Part shown: positions 45,127 to 56,633 of the stretch, one piece after another
Numbering within the stretch: the first letter of the stretch is position 1
How the letters are laid out: the number at the start of each line of letters is the position of its first letter
NCBI GenBank assembly: GCA_963709395.1
Contig: CAVPWP010000016.1
Span: 25,298 to 89,297 of the forward strand
DNA from: CAVPWP01 sp963709395
GTDB lineage: Bacteria; Pseudomonadota; Alphaproteobacteria; Rhodobacterales; Rhodobacteraceae
DNA length: 64,000 bases
Direction of reading: 5' to 3'
Made by a program: the position numbers and the translations under genes
The notes under the pieces: model-generated
The model's database searches: none
What the model was told of the DNA's origin: nothing
Seen by the model: the letters and a program-made list of their open reading frames with translations, nothing else

Positions 45127-47328
45127 TCAGCCTTTGTATTTGAGCATCACCGTGCCAAGCGGAGGCAGCGTGACCGGGGCCGACGCCGGCTGTCCCTGCG
45201 CCCCCGCATCCGTGGCTTCGATCCGGCCAAGATTGCCCCGGTTGCCGCCACCATAGATTTCGGCATCGGTGTTGAGGACCTCCTCCCAGGCGCCCGCCAG
45301 CGGCAGCCCGACGATCATGTCGGGCCGCTCCACCGGGGTCAGATTGCAAATGACGGCGATGGGCGGATCGTCCGGCCCGCCCCGACGCACCCAGGAAAAG
45401 ACCGACCGGTCGGCGTCGCCTGCGTCGATCCACTGGAATCCCTCCGGCTCGCAGTCCCTGACGTGCAGCGCCGGTTCGGCCCGGTAGAGCGTGTTGAGAT
45501 CGCGCACCAGCCGCTGCACACCCTTGTGCAGGTCGCGCCCCGCCGCATCCCAGTCGAGTTGCGCGTTGTGGTTCCACTCAGGCCCCTGCGCGAACTCCTG
45601 CCCCATGAACAGAAGCTTCTTGCCCGGATGGCCCCACATGAAGCCGTAATAGGCGCGCAGGTTGGCGAACTTCTCCCACTCGCCGCCCGGCATCTTGCCC
45701 AGCATCGAGCCCTTGCCGTGCACGACCTCGTCGTGGCTGATCGGCAGGATGAAGTTCTCCGAGAAAGCATAGACCAGCCCGAAGGTCATCTGCTGGTGAT
45801 GGAACCGGCGGTAGACCGGATCGCGCTGCATGTAGTCCAGCGTGTCGTTCATCCAGCCCATGTTCCACTTGTAGCCGAAGCCAAGCCCGCCCGCATCCAC
45901 CGGCTGCGACACGCCGGGAAACGATGTCGATTCCTCGGCCGCCGTCAGGATGCCCGGCACCTTGCCGTAGACCTGCACGTTCATGCGCTGGAGCATGGCG
46001 ATGGCTTCGTAATTCTCGCGCCCGCCATGGATGTTGGGCACCCATTCGCCCTCGCGCCGGGAATAGTCGCGGTAAAGCATCGACGCCACCGCATCCACCC
46101 TCAGACCGTCGACATGGTACTCCTCCAGCCAGTAAAGCGCGTTCGAGATCAGGTAGTTGCAGACCTCGCGCCGGCCGTAGTTGTAGATCAGGGTGTTCCA
46201 ATCCTGATGAAACCCCTCCTTCGGGTCGGCGTGCTCGTAAAGCGCCGTCCCGTCGAACCGGCCCAGCCCATGCGCGTCGGTCGGAAAATGCCCGGGCACC
46301 CAGTCGAGGATCACGCCCAGACCTGCCTGGTGCGCGGCGTCGACCAGATCACGGAACTCGTGCGGCGGCCCGTGCCGGATGGTCGGGGCGTAAAGCCCCA
46401 CCGGCTGGTAGCCCCAGGAGCCGTCGAAGGGGAATTCGCTGAGCGGCAGGAATTCGAGATGGGTGAACCCCATGTCGCGGACATAGTCGACCAGTTCGAC
46501 CGCCGCCTCCTTGTAGGACAGAGGGCGGTTGCCGTCATCCACGCGCCGCCGCCACGACCCCAGGTGCACCTCGTAGATGGAAATCGGTGCGGTGCGGTCG
46601 TTGTGCCCCGCACGCGCCGTCATCCAGGCATCGTCGTGCCAGCCGTAGCCCGTGATGTCGGCCACGACCGAGGCGTTGCTGGGCGCATGCTCCGACCGGA
46701 ACCCCACGGGATCGGCCTTCAGCGGCTGCACGGACCCATCGGGCCCGACGATGCGATACTTGTAGCGCGCGCCCTCGGCCACGCCGGGCAGGAAGATTTC
46801 CCACACGCCCGTCGCGCCGCGCTTGCGCATCGGGTGCCGGCGCTCGTCCCAGCCGTTGAATTCGCCCACGACCGCGACGCAGCGCGCATTGGGCGCCCAG
46901 ACCGCGAAATGGGTGCCGCGCGATCCCTCGTGGTCGATCACATGCGCGCCCAGAACGTGCCAGAGCCGTTCATGCGTGCCCTCGCCGATCAGGTATTCGT
47001 CGATCTGGCCAAGCACCGGTCCGAACCGGTAGGGATCGTCATAGTCCCAGCGCTGCCCGCCGCCTTCGCCGCGCAGGAAATAAGGCGCCCGCGCGGCCAC
47101 CGGCCCGCTGAACACCCCCGGCACAGCGGCCGCGTGCAGGGGATGCGCCACATCATCCTGAACCGCCCACATCGCCTCGGCGCCCGGATCGAAGGCGGTC
47201 ACACGCACCGCGCCCCCATCCTCATGCGGGCCCAGGATCGCGAAGGGATCGTCTAATGCGCCCCCCGCGATGCGCTCGGCAATCGCGGGATCAAGCGGCG
47301 GAAGGGTCGTCCTCGTCGGTCTGGCCAT
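45127..47328 (-). CDS. glgB: 1,4-alpha-glucan branching enzyme
   Basis: 733-residue GH13 branching enzyme. Start ATG 47328 (MARPTRTTLPPLDPAIAERIAGG) behind GGTGAGG; longer version adds odd residues. It has an N1 domain, a CBM48 (FAVWAPNARCVAVVGEFNGWDERRHPM) and a barrel with DWVPGHFPTD, GLRVDAVASMLYRDYSR (nucleophile Asp), AEEST (acid/base Glu) and ISHDEVVHGKGSM. It introduces alpha-1,6 links in the chains made by GlgA. Confidence 0.95.
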   Translation of the reverse strand: MARPTRTTLPPLDPAIAERIAGGALDDPFAILGPHEDGGAVRVTAFDPGAEAMWAVQDDVAHPLHAAAVPGVFSGPVAARAPYFLRGEGGGQRWDYDDPYRFGPVLGQIDEYLIGEGTHERLWHVLGAHVIDHEGSRGTHFAVWAPNARCVAVVGEFNGWDERRHPMRKRGATGVWEIFLPGVAEGARYKYRIVGPDGSVQPLKADPVGFRSEHAPSNASVVADITGYGWHDDAWMTARAGHNDRTAPISIYEVHLGSWRRRVDDGNRPLSYKEAAVELVDYVRDMGFTHLEFLPLSEFPFDGSWGYQPVGLYAPTIRHGPPHEFRDLVDAAHQAGLGVILDWVPGHFPTDAHGLGRFDGTALYEHADPKEGFHQDWNTLIYNYGRREVCNYLISNALYWLEEYHVDGLRVDAVASMLYRDYSRREGEWVPNIHGGRENYEAIAMLQRMNVQVYGKVPGILTAAEESTSFPGVSQPVDAGGLGFGYKWNMGWMNDTLDYMQRDPVYRRFHHQQMTFGLVYAFSENFILPISHDEVVHGKGSMLGKMPGGEWEKFANLRAYYGFMWGHPGKKLLFMGQEFAQGPEWNHNAQLDWDAAGRDLHKGVQRLVRDLNTLYRAEPALHVRDCEPEGFQWIDAGDADRSVFSWVRRGGPDDPPIAVICNLTPVERPDMIVGLPLAGAWEEVLNTDAEIYGGGNRGNLGRIEATDAGAQGQPASAPVTLPPLGTVMLKYKG

Positions 47329-47368
47329 GCCCTCACCTTGCACCGGGCCGCGCCTGACGGCTAGCCCA

Positions 47369-49783
<2,415 letters not shown>

Positions 49784-49798
49784 GGTCGTTACCTCAGG

Positions 49799-49812
49799 CG
49801 TTGGCGCCAACG
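49799..49812. promoter_or_regulatory. Perfect palindrome in front of glgP
   Basis: CGTTGGCGCCAACG is a complete 14-base dyad with a central CG, the shape read by LacI-family repressors. It lies between glgP and the glpK stop, at the start of the glg operon. No LacI gene lies in the window, so the factor is unknown. It may also form a short hairpin terminating glpK. Confidence 0.4.
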
Positions 49813-49856
49813 GGGCGAACCTAACTCATATCCCGGCGGTGAAAAGCCGATATCGC

Positions 49857-51344
49857 CTAGAATGCCTGACAGGCCGCGACAGCGCGCTTCCAGCGGGCAT
49901 AAAGCGCATCGCGCGCCGCCAAATCAAGCGTCGGCTCGAAACGGCGCTCAAGCGCCCAGCTTTTGGCGAACTCGTCGGCGGCGGGATAGACGCCCGCGTC
50001 CATCCCGGCCAGCCACGCCGCGCCCAGCGCCGTGGTCTCGGCCACGGTCGGCCGGTCGACCGGCGCGCCCAGGATGTCGGCCAGGAACTGCATCGTCCAG
50101 TCGCTGGCCACCATCCCGCCATCCACGCGCAGCACTCCGGCCTCGTCGCCCTCCGGCCAGTCGGCCGTCATGGCTTCCAGAAGGTCGCGCGTCTGGAACC
50201 CCACGCTTTGCAGGGCCGCGCGGGCAAGCTCGGCCGGTCCGGTGTTGCGGGTCATGCCGAAGACGGCGCCGCGCGCCTCGGCGTTCCAGTAGGGCGCGCC
50301 TAACCCTGTGAAGGCGGGCACAAGCACCACCTGCTGCGCGGGGTCGGCGGCTTCGGCCAGCGGCTGCGATTCGGATGCCGCGCGGATGATCTTCAGCCCG
50401 TCGCGCAGCCATTGCACCACGGCACCGGCGACGAAAATCGACCCTTCCAGCGCATAGGTCCGCTTGCCGTCGAGCTGATAGGCGATGGTCGTCAGAAGCC
50501 GGTTCTTCGAGGCAACCGGCGCATCCCCGGTGTTCAGAAGCGCGAAACACCCCGTGCCATAGGTGGATTTCATCATGCCAGGCGCGAAACAGGCCTGCCC
50601 CACGGTCGCTGCCTGCTGGTCGCCGGCCACGCCGCGAATCGGGATTTCGCGCCCGAAAAGATCGGCCCGCGTCACCCCGAAATCACCGGCGCAATCGCGC
50701 ACCTCGGGCAGCATCGCCATGGGGATATCGAGCAGGGCGCAGATCTCCTCGTCCCAGCGCCCTTCGTGGATGTTGAAGAGAAGCGTGCGGGCGGCGTTCG
50801 TGGCGTCGGTCGCATGGACCGTGCCTGCGGTCAGCTTCCAGATCAGGAAGCTGTCGACCGTGCCGAACAGAAGCTCGCCCCGCGCCGCCCGCGTGCGTGC
50901 ACCCTCGACATGGTCGAGGATGTACTTGAGCTTTGTCCCCGAGAAATAGGGATCAAGCAGCAGCCCGGTCTTCGCGGTCACCATCGCCTCGTGCCCGGCT
51001 TCGCGCAGCTCCGCACAAAGCGGTGCGGTGCGCCGGTCCTGCCAGACGATGGCGTTGTGCACGGGCTTGCCGGTGTCGCGCTCCCACACCACCACCGTCT
51101 CGCGCTGATTGGTGATGCCGATCGCCGCGATGCCGTCCGCGCCGATGCCCGCGCGCTCGATCACCTGCCGGCAGGTGCCCGCCACGGTCGACCACAGATC
51201 GGTCGGATCGTGCTCGACCCAGCCCGAATCGGGGAAATGCTGGGGGAACTCCTCCTGCGCGACGGCCTTCACGCGCATCTGCGCGTCGAAGAGGATCGCC
51301 CGGCTCGACGTTGTCCCCTGATCGATGGCCAGCACATGAGTCAT
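49857..51344 (-). CDS. glpK: Glycerol kinase
   Basis: 495 residues; phosphorylates glycerol to glycerol-3-phosphate, which GlpD oxidises. LAIDQGTTSSRAILFD (phosphate loop), GITNQRETVVVW, GTVDSFLIWKL and DGGMVASDWTMQFLADIL are diagnostic. It lies 29 bases after glpD in the same operon. Downstream is glgP on the same strand with its own presumed promoter. Confidence 0.95.
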   Translation of the reverse strand: MTHVLAIDQGTTSSRAILFDAQMRVKAVAQEEFPQHFPDSGWVEHDPTDLWSTVAGTCRQVIERAGIGADGIAAIGITNQRETVVVWERDTGKPVHNAIVWQDRRTAPLCAELREAGHEAMVTAKTGLLLDPYFSGTKLKYILDHVEGARTRAARGELLFGTVDSFLIWKLTAGTVHATDATNAARTLLFNIHEGRWDEEICALLDIPMAMLPEVRDCAGDFGVTRADLFGREIPIRGVAGDQQAATVGQACFAPGMMKSTYGTGCFALLNTGDAPVASKNRLLTTIAYQLDGKRTYALEGSIFVAGAVVQWLRDGLKIIRAASESQPLAEAADPAQQVVLVPAFTGLGAPYWNAEARGAVFGMTRNTGPAELARAALQSVGFQTRDLLEAMTADWPEGDEAGVLRVDGGMVASDWTMQFLADILGAPVDRPTVAETTALGAAWLAGMDAGVYPAADEFAKSWALERRFEPTLDLAARDALYARWKRAVAACQAF

Positions 51345-51373
51345 CGCCCCCTCCTCCCCTGTCTTTCAGCGGC

Positions 51374-52948
51374 TCAGGCCGCGTCTTTCCTAAGCTCGGC
51401 GCGCATCCAGTCGTCAAGAGCGGCCACCTGGTCCGGCGTCATGCGCAGCCCCAGCTTGGAGCGCCGCCAGACCACATCCTCGGCCCGCCGCGCGAATTCA
51501 TGATCCATCAGCCAGCGGACCTCGACCTCGGTCAGCGTCGCGCCGAAGTCGCGGCCAAGCTCTTGGGCAGCCCCCGCCCCCTGGAGCATCCGCTCAGCAT
51601 CCGTGCCGTAGGCCCGAACAAGTCGCAGCGCCCATCGGTCGGTCAGGAAGGGATGCGCGGCCTGTAAACCCGCCACCAGCGCCTCGACGCCATCGACCGC
51701 GAAATCGCCGCCGGGCAGCGCCGCGCCCGCGGTCCATGCCCCGGACTTCGGCGTCAGGTGCGCCTCGATCTTCGCCATCGCGCTTTCGGCGAGGCGCCGG
51801 TAGGTCGTGATCTTGCCGCCGAAGACGTTGAGCACCGGCGCCCCTGCAGCGTCGAGCGACAGAACGTAGTCCCGCGTCGCCGCCGTCGCCGACTTCGCCC
51901 CATCGTCGTAAAGCGGACGTACGCCGGAATAGGTCCAGACAATGTCGTCAGGCGTCACGGGCGTTCTGAAATACTCGGAGGCAAAGCGGCAGAGATACGC
52001 GGCCTCTTCGTCGGTGCAGCGCGCGTCCTTCGGGTCGCCGTCGTGGTCCTTGTCGGTGGTGCCGATCAGGGTGAAGTCGGTCTCGTAGGGAATGGCGAAG
52101 ATGATCCGCCCGTCCGAGCCCTGGAAGAAATAGCACTTGTCGTGGTCGAAAAGCCGCTTCGTCACGATGTGGCTGCCGCGCACCAGCCGCACGCCTTCGG
52201 TCGAGTTCAGACGGATCTTGGTGCGGATCACGTCCTGCACCCAGGGTCCGCCCGCGTTCACCAGCACCCTCGCGCGATGCTCGGACCGCGCGCCGGTCTC
52301 GACGTCCTCGACCGTGACCACCCAATGATCCGCCGCGCGGTCCGCCGACACGACCTTCGTGCGCACCAGAACCCGCGCCCCCCGCAATGCCGCGTCGCGG
52401 GCGTTGAGGGCCACGAGGCGCGCATCCTCGACCCAGCAGTCGGAGTATTCGAAGGCCTTGGTGAACTGGTCCTTGAGCGGCTTGCCCGCCGGATCGGTGC
52501 GCAGATCGACTGTCGAGGTCCGCGCCAGGATCTCGCGTCCGCCAAGGTTGTCATACATGAAAAGGCCCAGCCTGATCATCCATGCGGGCCGCCGCCCCTT
52601 CATCCAGGGCATGATCCGGCTCAGGAGCCTGGAGGCCGGTGTGTCTGCCTCAAAGCGCATGTCCGTGTGGTAGGGCAGCACGAACCGCATGGGCCAGCTG
52701 ATATGCGGCATCGCCCGCAGCAGCGTTTCGCGCTCGATCAGCGCCTTGCGGACCAGCTGGACCTCGAAATACTCGAGATACCGCAGCCCGCCGTGGAAGA
52801 GCTTCGTGGATGCGGACGAGGTCGCCTGCGCGAGGTCGCCCATCTCGGCCAGGGTCACGCTCAGCCCGCGCCCGGCCGCATCGCGCGCGATCCCGCAGCC
52901 GTTGATCCCGCCGCCGATCACGAAGATGTCGCTGATTTTCTCGGCCAT
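51374..52948 (-). CDS. glpD: Aerobic glycerol-3-phosphate dehydrogenase
   Basis: FAD enzyme (524 residues), membrane-associated, passing electrons to quinone. ATG 52948 opens with DIFVIGGGINGCGIARDAAGRG, the dinucleotide fold. Family motifs TSSASTKLFHGGLRYLEYFE and GGKITTYRRLAE are present. Read in the opposite direction to the DeoR-type repressor gene, its probable controller. Confidence 0.94.
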   Translation of the reverse strand: MAEKISDIFVIGGGINGCGIARDAAGRGLSVTLAEMGDLAQATSSASTKLFHGGLRYLEYFEVQLVRKALIERETLLRAMPHISWPMRFVLPYHTDMRFEADTPASRLLSRIMPWMKGRRPAWMIRLGLFMYDNLGGREILARTSTVDLRTDPAGKPLKDQFTKAFEYSDCWVEDARLVALNARDAALRGARVLVRTKVVSADRAADHWVVTVEDVETGARSEHRARVLVNAGGPWVQDVIRTKIRLNSTEGVRLVRGSHIVTKRLFDHDKCYFFQGSDGRIIFAIPYETDFTLIGTTDKDHDGDPKDARCTDEEAAYLCRFASEYFRTPVTPDDIVWTYSGVRPLYDDGAKSATAATRDYVLSLDAAGAPVLNVFGGKITTYRRLAESAMAKIEAHLTPKSGAWTAGAALPGGDFAVDGVEALVAGLQAAHPFLTDRWALRLVRAYGTDAERMLQGAGAAQELGRDFGATLTEVEVRWLMDHEFARRAEDVVWRRSKLGLRMTPDQVAALDDWMRAELRKDAA

Positions 52949-53162
52949 GGTGCACCTGACTGGCTGTTCGCGCCCCGCGATGCCGCAAGGCGCGCGGCCG
53001 GTCAATTACCCTGCGCGGGTTTCATTCTTTTTCTTCGTTTCATCTTCGCTTTAGCAGAGATTTTTTGTTGATTTTTGATCTTCAGAGGCAAACTCCCCCA
53101 CTTTCCGCCACCATTTCTCTTCGTTATATTCCTTTTTGGAGCAAAACGCCGGGATCGCTGCC
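52949..53162. promoter_or_regulatory. Divergent glpD/glpR control region
   Basis: 214 bases much richer in T and A than the neighbours. TTCGTTTCA, TTCGCTTTA and TTCGTTATA recur at about 53034, 53047 and 53120, which could be the repeat bound by the DeoR-type regulator. TATATT at 53125-53130 is a -10 candidate for glpR. Operators are proposed, not shown. Confidence 0.4.
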
Positions 53163-53951
53163 ATGGCCGACACCTACCGCCGCCAGGCCATCATGGCACG
53201 CGCCCGCAGCGACGGGCGCGTGCGGGTCGATGCGCTGGCCCGTCAGTTGGGCGTGACCGTCCAGACCATCCGCCGCGACGTGACCGAGCTGTGCGACGCA
53301 GGCCTTCTGGCGCGCATCCACGGCGGCGCGGTCCTGCCCTCGGGCACCCGCAACATCGGCTACGAGGACCGGCGCGGCCTGAACCTCGACGCGAAAGAGG
53401 CGATCGGACGCACCGCCGCCGCCCAGATCACGGACGGAGCGTCGATCTTCCTCGACATCGGCACCACCGCCGAAGCCGTGGCCCGCGCGCTGCTGGCCCG
53501 TCACGGCCTCCTTGTCGTCACCAACAACATCAACGTGGCCAACATCCTCGTCGCCAATCCCGAGGCCGAGATCGTGCTGGCCGGCGGCCTTCTGCGCCGC
53601 GCGGATGGCGGCCTTGTGGGCGAGGTCACGGTGGATTTCGTGCGCCAGTTCAAGGTCGACACCGCCATCATCGGCGCCTCTGCGCTGGACGAAGGCGGCG
53701 ACGTTCTCGACTTCGACTTCCGCGAGGTGCGCATCGTGCAGGAGGTGATGGCCACCGCCCGGCGCAAGATCCTGGTGGCCGACACATCGAAGCTGTCGCG
53801 GTCGGCGGCGGTGCGGATCGGAACGCTCAAGGCCTTCGACCTCTGGGTGACCGACGCCCGCCCGCCCGAACGTCTGCGGCGTCTTGCGGCGGACTGGGGA
53901 ACTGACGTGATTGTCGCGGCGCCCGACCGACACCGCCCGTCTATTTCGTGA
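53163..53951 (+). CDS. glpR: DeoR-family transcription regulator, GlpR-like
   Basis: 262 residues from ATG 53163 (an in-frame TTG at 53136 is possible). N-terminal helix-turn-helix RVRVDALARQLGVTVQTIRRDVTEL is DeoR, and the sensor domain (AQITDGASIFLDIGTTAEAVA, VTNNINVANIL) binds a sugar phosphate. Position opposite glpD-glpK makes glycerol-3-phosphate the likely signal. Converges on hemP with 11 overlapping bases. Confidence 0.88.
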   Translation: MADTYRRQAIMARARSDGRVRVDALARQLGVTVQTIRRDVTELCDAGLLARIHGGAVLPSGTRNIGYEDRRGLNLDAKEAIGRTAAAQITDGASIFLDIGTTAEAVARALLARHGLLVVTNNINVANILVANPEAEIVLAGGLLRRADGGLVGEVTVDFVRQFKVDTAIIGASALDEGGDVLDFDFREVRIVQEVMATARRKILVADTSKLSRSAAVRIGTLKAFDLWVTDARPPERLRRLAADWGTDVIVAAPDRHRPSIS

Positions 53952-54129
53952 GAATCAGTTTTCCGGCCTTGGTGATACGCAGCACATAGGCCGTGCCGTC
54001 CAACACGATCTGCGCCGATATCCCGTTGGGAACAAGATCGCGCGCGTCGTGCACGACCGGCGCATCGCGGCACATGCCGTCCGGTACGAACCCGCTGCGA
54101 GGAACGGACCGGGGGCCGGAAAGGCTCAT
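53941..54129 (-). CDS. hemP: Hemin uptake protein HemP
   Basis: 62 residues ending IVLDGTAYVLRITKAGKLILTK, the HemP/HmuP signature (LRITxxGKLILTK). HemP proteins are tied to haem acquisition and haem-responsive control. The N-terminal 25 residues vary in the family, so ATG 54129 is provisional. The start overlaps the stop of the 60-residue gene by four bases. Confidence 0.85.
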   Translation of the reverse strand: MSLSGPRSVPRSGFVPDGMCRDAPVVHDARDLVPNGISAQIVLDGTAYVLRITKAGKLILTK

Positions 54130-54308
54130 GCCCGCTCCTCCCGTCGCTCGATCCAGTCAAGCCACCGCTCAAGACTGAAGTCGGCGAAGAGCCCAGCGTT
54201 GCAAAGAAGATCGGCAACAACACCGTCGTTTCGGTCACTCACGGCTTGGGAGGGTACGATGCCCCGGCCCTCATGAGACAAGGGGTTTTGAGGGATGGAG
54301 TCGGTCAT
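54126..54308 (-). CDS. Small protein coupled to hemP
   Basis: 60 residues from ATG 54308 (MTDSIPQNPLSHEGRG ... GLFADFSLERWLDWIERREERA). The C-terminus is a charged amphipathic helix. The ATGA overlap with hemP points to a shared message and function. Family not recognised. It runs opposite to the B12 operon, so the 150 bases from 54309 likely hold both promoters. Confidence 0.5.
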   Translation of the reverse strand: MTDSIPQNPLSHEGRGIVPSQAVSDRNDGVVADLLCNAGLFADFSLERWLDWIERREERA

Positions 54309-54454
54309 GGCGGAAGTCCTCTGGCAAATGTCGGAAGGCTTCCCCGGAAACGAGATGGGGTGGCGTTTTCGATACCTGACAAAAATACTCGCCAATGTCA
54401 ATGCCTCTTGCGCAGCCGAAGCCATGTTGACAGAGCGGTCGGCCCGCCGTCATA

Positions 54455-54645
54455 TCGGACCACTTCGGTTCGGGTGTCACAGCCCGATGAAAAGGGAACA
54501 CGGTGCGGGCCTTCGCCCAACTCCGTGACTGCCCCCGCAACTGTAAGCGGTGAGCAAGGCCGAACGACGCCACTGGGGCCAGATGTCCCGGGAAGGCCGG
54601 CCAAGCGATGACCCGCAAGTCAGGAGACCTGCCGAAGTGATCACC
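54455..54645 (+). promoter_or_regulatory. Cobalamin riboswitch
   Basis: All main blocks of the adenosylcobalamin riboswitch are readable: GGGAACACGGTG at about 54503-54514, CCCCCGCAACTGTAAGCGG at about 54532-54550, GCCACTGGGG with GGGAAGGCCGG, and the B12 box AGTCAGGAGACCTGCC at 54618-54633. It precedes btuB by about 80 bases. Binding of coenzyme B12 should shut down the uptake operon. Confidence 0.93.
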
Positions 54646-54671
54646 CAGTCCGGGCGCGGGGCGCGCCGGGG

Positions 54672-54690
54672 ACTACGGACCCTCCGTAGT
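54672..54690 (+). promoter_or_regulatory. Hairpin in the riboswitch expression platform
   Basis: ACTACGGA and TCCGTAGT pair as an 8-bp stem with a CCC loop, 33 bases before the btuB ATG and upstream of its GGGGG ribosome site. There is no U-run, so the platform more likely hides the ribosome site than ends transcription. Confidence 0.55.
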
Positions 54691-54722
54691 GGTGACGTCT
54701 TTCACCGTTTGCGGGGGTCGTC

Positions 54723-56633
54723 ATGCCTTCCATGAACATCGAACTCAGAGACCGCCGAAGATGGCGGAAGACCGGAAGGATGACGGGCGTGAACCGACCC
54801 CTGTTTCTCTGCGTGGCCCCGCTGGCCGCGCTATCCCTTGCCGACGCCGAGGCGCAAGGCGCCTTCGATCTTGGCGAAATCACCGCCTTCGCGAACCTGA
54901 CGCCAACCGAGGTCAACCGGACCGGCGCGACGGTCGAGGTCCTGACCGAGGAAGCGATCCGCGCCGAAGGCACTCAGCTTCTGTCGAGCTTCCTTGCCCG
55001 CCAGCCCGGCATCTCGGTCACCTCGAGCGGCGGCCCGGGAAGCGCCACGACGATGCGCGTGCGCGGGCTCGATTCGAAATACATCGCGGTGCGGGTCGAC
55101 GGTATCGACGTCACCGACCCCGCGGGTCCGCAGATCCAGTACGACTTCGGCAAGCTGACCACCGCCGATGTCAGCCGGGTCGAGATCGTTTATGGCACGC
55201 AGTCGGCCCTTTATGGCTCCTCCGCCGTGGCCGGTGTGATCAACATAACCACGAACCGCGCGACCGAACCCGGCACGACCGCGAGCGTTTCGGTCGAAGG
55301 CGGAAGCTACGGAACCATCGGCGGAAGCCTCAACGTGGCGACCCTGACGGACCGCGCCAGTCTGTCCTTCACCGCGTCGCGGTTTCAGACCGATGGCTTC
55401 TCGGCGGCGAGCGAGTTGAACGGAAACACCGAACCCGATGGCTACGAGACGACACAGCTGTCCTTCTTCGGCACCTACGACGTCACGGATGAGCTGACGC
55501 TGGGCCTCAACGGTTTCTGGCAGGAGTATTCGGGCGATGCCGACGGCTTCGACTTCGGTACCGGCCTTCCCGCCGACGGGCCGTTCCTCACCGAAGGCGA
55601 AGACGGCACCGCCCGGGGCCTGCGCGCCTTCGCCGAATACAGCCCCGGCGCGATCGACCACAGCGTGGCACTGTCCTACTACGACAACGATCGGGCGAAC
55701 GACATCGGCTTTGGTACCAGCAATTTCCTGGGCGAACGCACCACACTCGAATACCTCGGCACGACCACGATCCTGACCGACTCGACCCTGTCGTTCGGGG
55801 CGTCCTTCTCGGAAGAGAACTTCGACACGTCCGACTCGTTCGGCGGTGCGGCAAGCGGCGACCGGCAGATCGGGGCGGTTTTCGCCGAAGGTCAGTTCGC
55901 CCTGAACCCCGCCACCGATCTGGCCCTGTCTCTGCGCTATGACGACTATTCGGATTTCGGCGACTTCCTGTCCGGCCGCCTTGCACTGGCTTACCGTCCG
56001 GCCGAGGGCACGACATTGCGCGCAAGCCTTTCCAACGGCTTCCGTGCACCGTCGCTCTTCGAGATCAACGACCCGACCTACGGCAATCCGGATCTCTCGC
56101 CCGAGGAATCCCGCACGCTCGAGTTTGGCGTTGAACAGATCTTTGCGGGCGGCGCCGCTTTTCAGGCCACGGTCTTCTGGACCGAGATCGACGATCTCAT
56201 CCAGTTCTTCTTTCCCGCCGGATATCTCCAGACCGACGGCACGACCCAAACCCGCGGCGTCTCGCTTTCGGGCACGCTGCCGCTTGGAGACCGGGCCCAG
56301 CTTTTCGGAAACTACACCTACACCGACGCCACCGCGCCGGACGGAAACCAGCTTGTGCGGGTGCCCAGGAACGACCTGAACCTCGGCATTTCAGGCGATA
56401 TCACGGACCGGCTGAGCGGTGTCGCCACGGCGCAGTTCGTCTCGGGCGTCGAAGATATTGGCGGGCCGCTCGACGACTACTGGCTGGCCAACGCCACCCT
56501 CACCTACGAGATCAGCGAGACAACGGAGACCTATCTGCGCGTCGTGAACATCTTCGACGAGGACTACGAGGTGATCGAAGGTTACGGCACCTCGGGAAGG
56601 GCATTCTATGTGGGCCTTCGCGCGCGCTTCTGA
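54723..56633 (+). CDS. btuB: TonB-dependent vitamin B12 receptor BtuB
   Basis: Outer-membrane beta-barrel receptor, 636 residues as read from ATG 54723 (GGGGG six bases ahead). A later ATG at 54780 starts the actual leader (NRPLFLCVAPLAALSLADAEAQG), so the N-terminus has an unusual basic extension of about 20 residues. The plug domain shows VEVLTEEAIRAEGTQLLSSFLARQPGI, MRVRGLDSKYIAVRVDGI and VEIVYGTQSALYGSSAVAGVINI. It ends with aromatic Phe (LRARF), needed for barrel assembly. First gene of btuB-F-C-D-tonB behind the riboswitch. Confidence 0.92.
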   Translation: MPSMNIELRDRRRWRKTGRMTGVNRPLFLCVAPLAALSLADAEAQGAFDLGEITAFANLTPTEVNRTGATVEVLTEEAIRAEGTQLLSSFLARQPGISVTSSGGPGSATTMRVRGLDSKYIAVRVDGIDVTDPAGPQIQYDFGKLTTADVSRVEIVYGTQSALYGSSAVAGVINITTNRATEPGTTASVSVEGGSYGTIGGSLNVATLTDRASLSFTASRFQTDGFSAASELNGNTEPDGYETTQLSFFGTYDVTDELTLGLNGFWQEYSGDADGFDFGTGLPADGPFLTEGEDGTARGLRAFAEYSPGAIDHSVALSYYDNDRANDIGFGTSNFLGERTTLEYLGTTTILTDSTLSFGASFSEENFDTSDSFGGAASGDRQIGAVFAEGQFALNPATDLALSLRYDDYSDFGDFLSGRLALAYRPAEGTTLRASLSNGFRAPSLFEINDPTYGNPDLSPEESRTLEFGVEQIFAGGAAFQATVFWTEIDDLIQFFFPAGYLQTDGTTQTRGVSLSGTLPLGDRAQLFGNYTYTDATAPDGNQLVRVPRNDLNLGISGDITDRLSGVATAQFVSGVEDIGGPLDDYWLANATLTYEISETTETYLRVVNIFDEDYEVIEGYGTSGRAFYVGLRARF

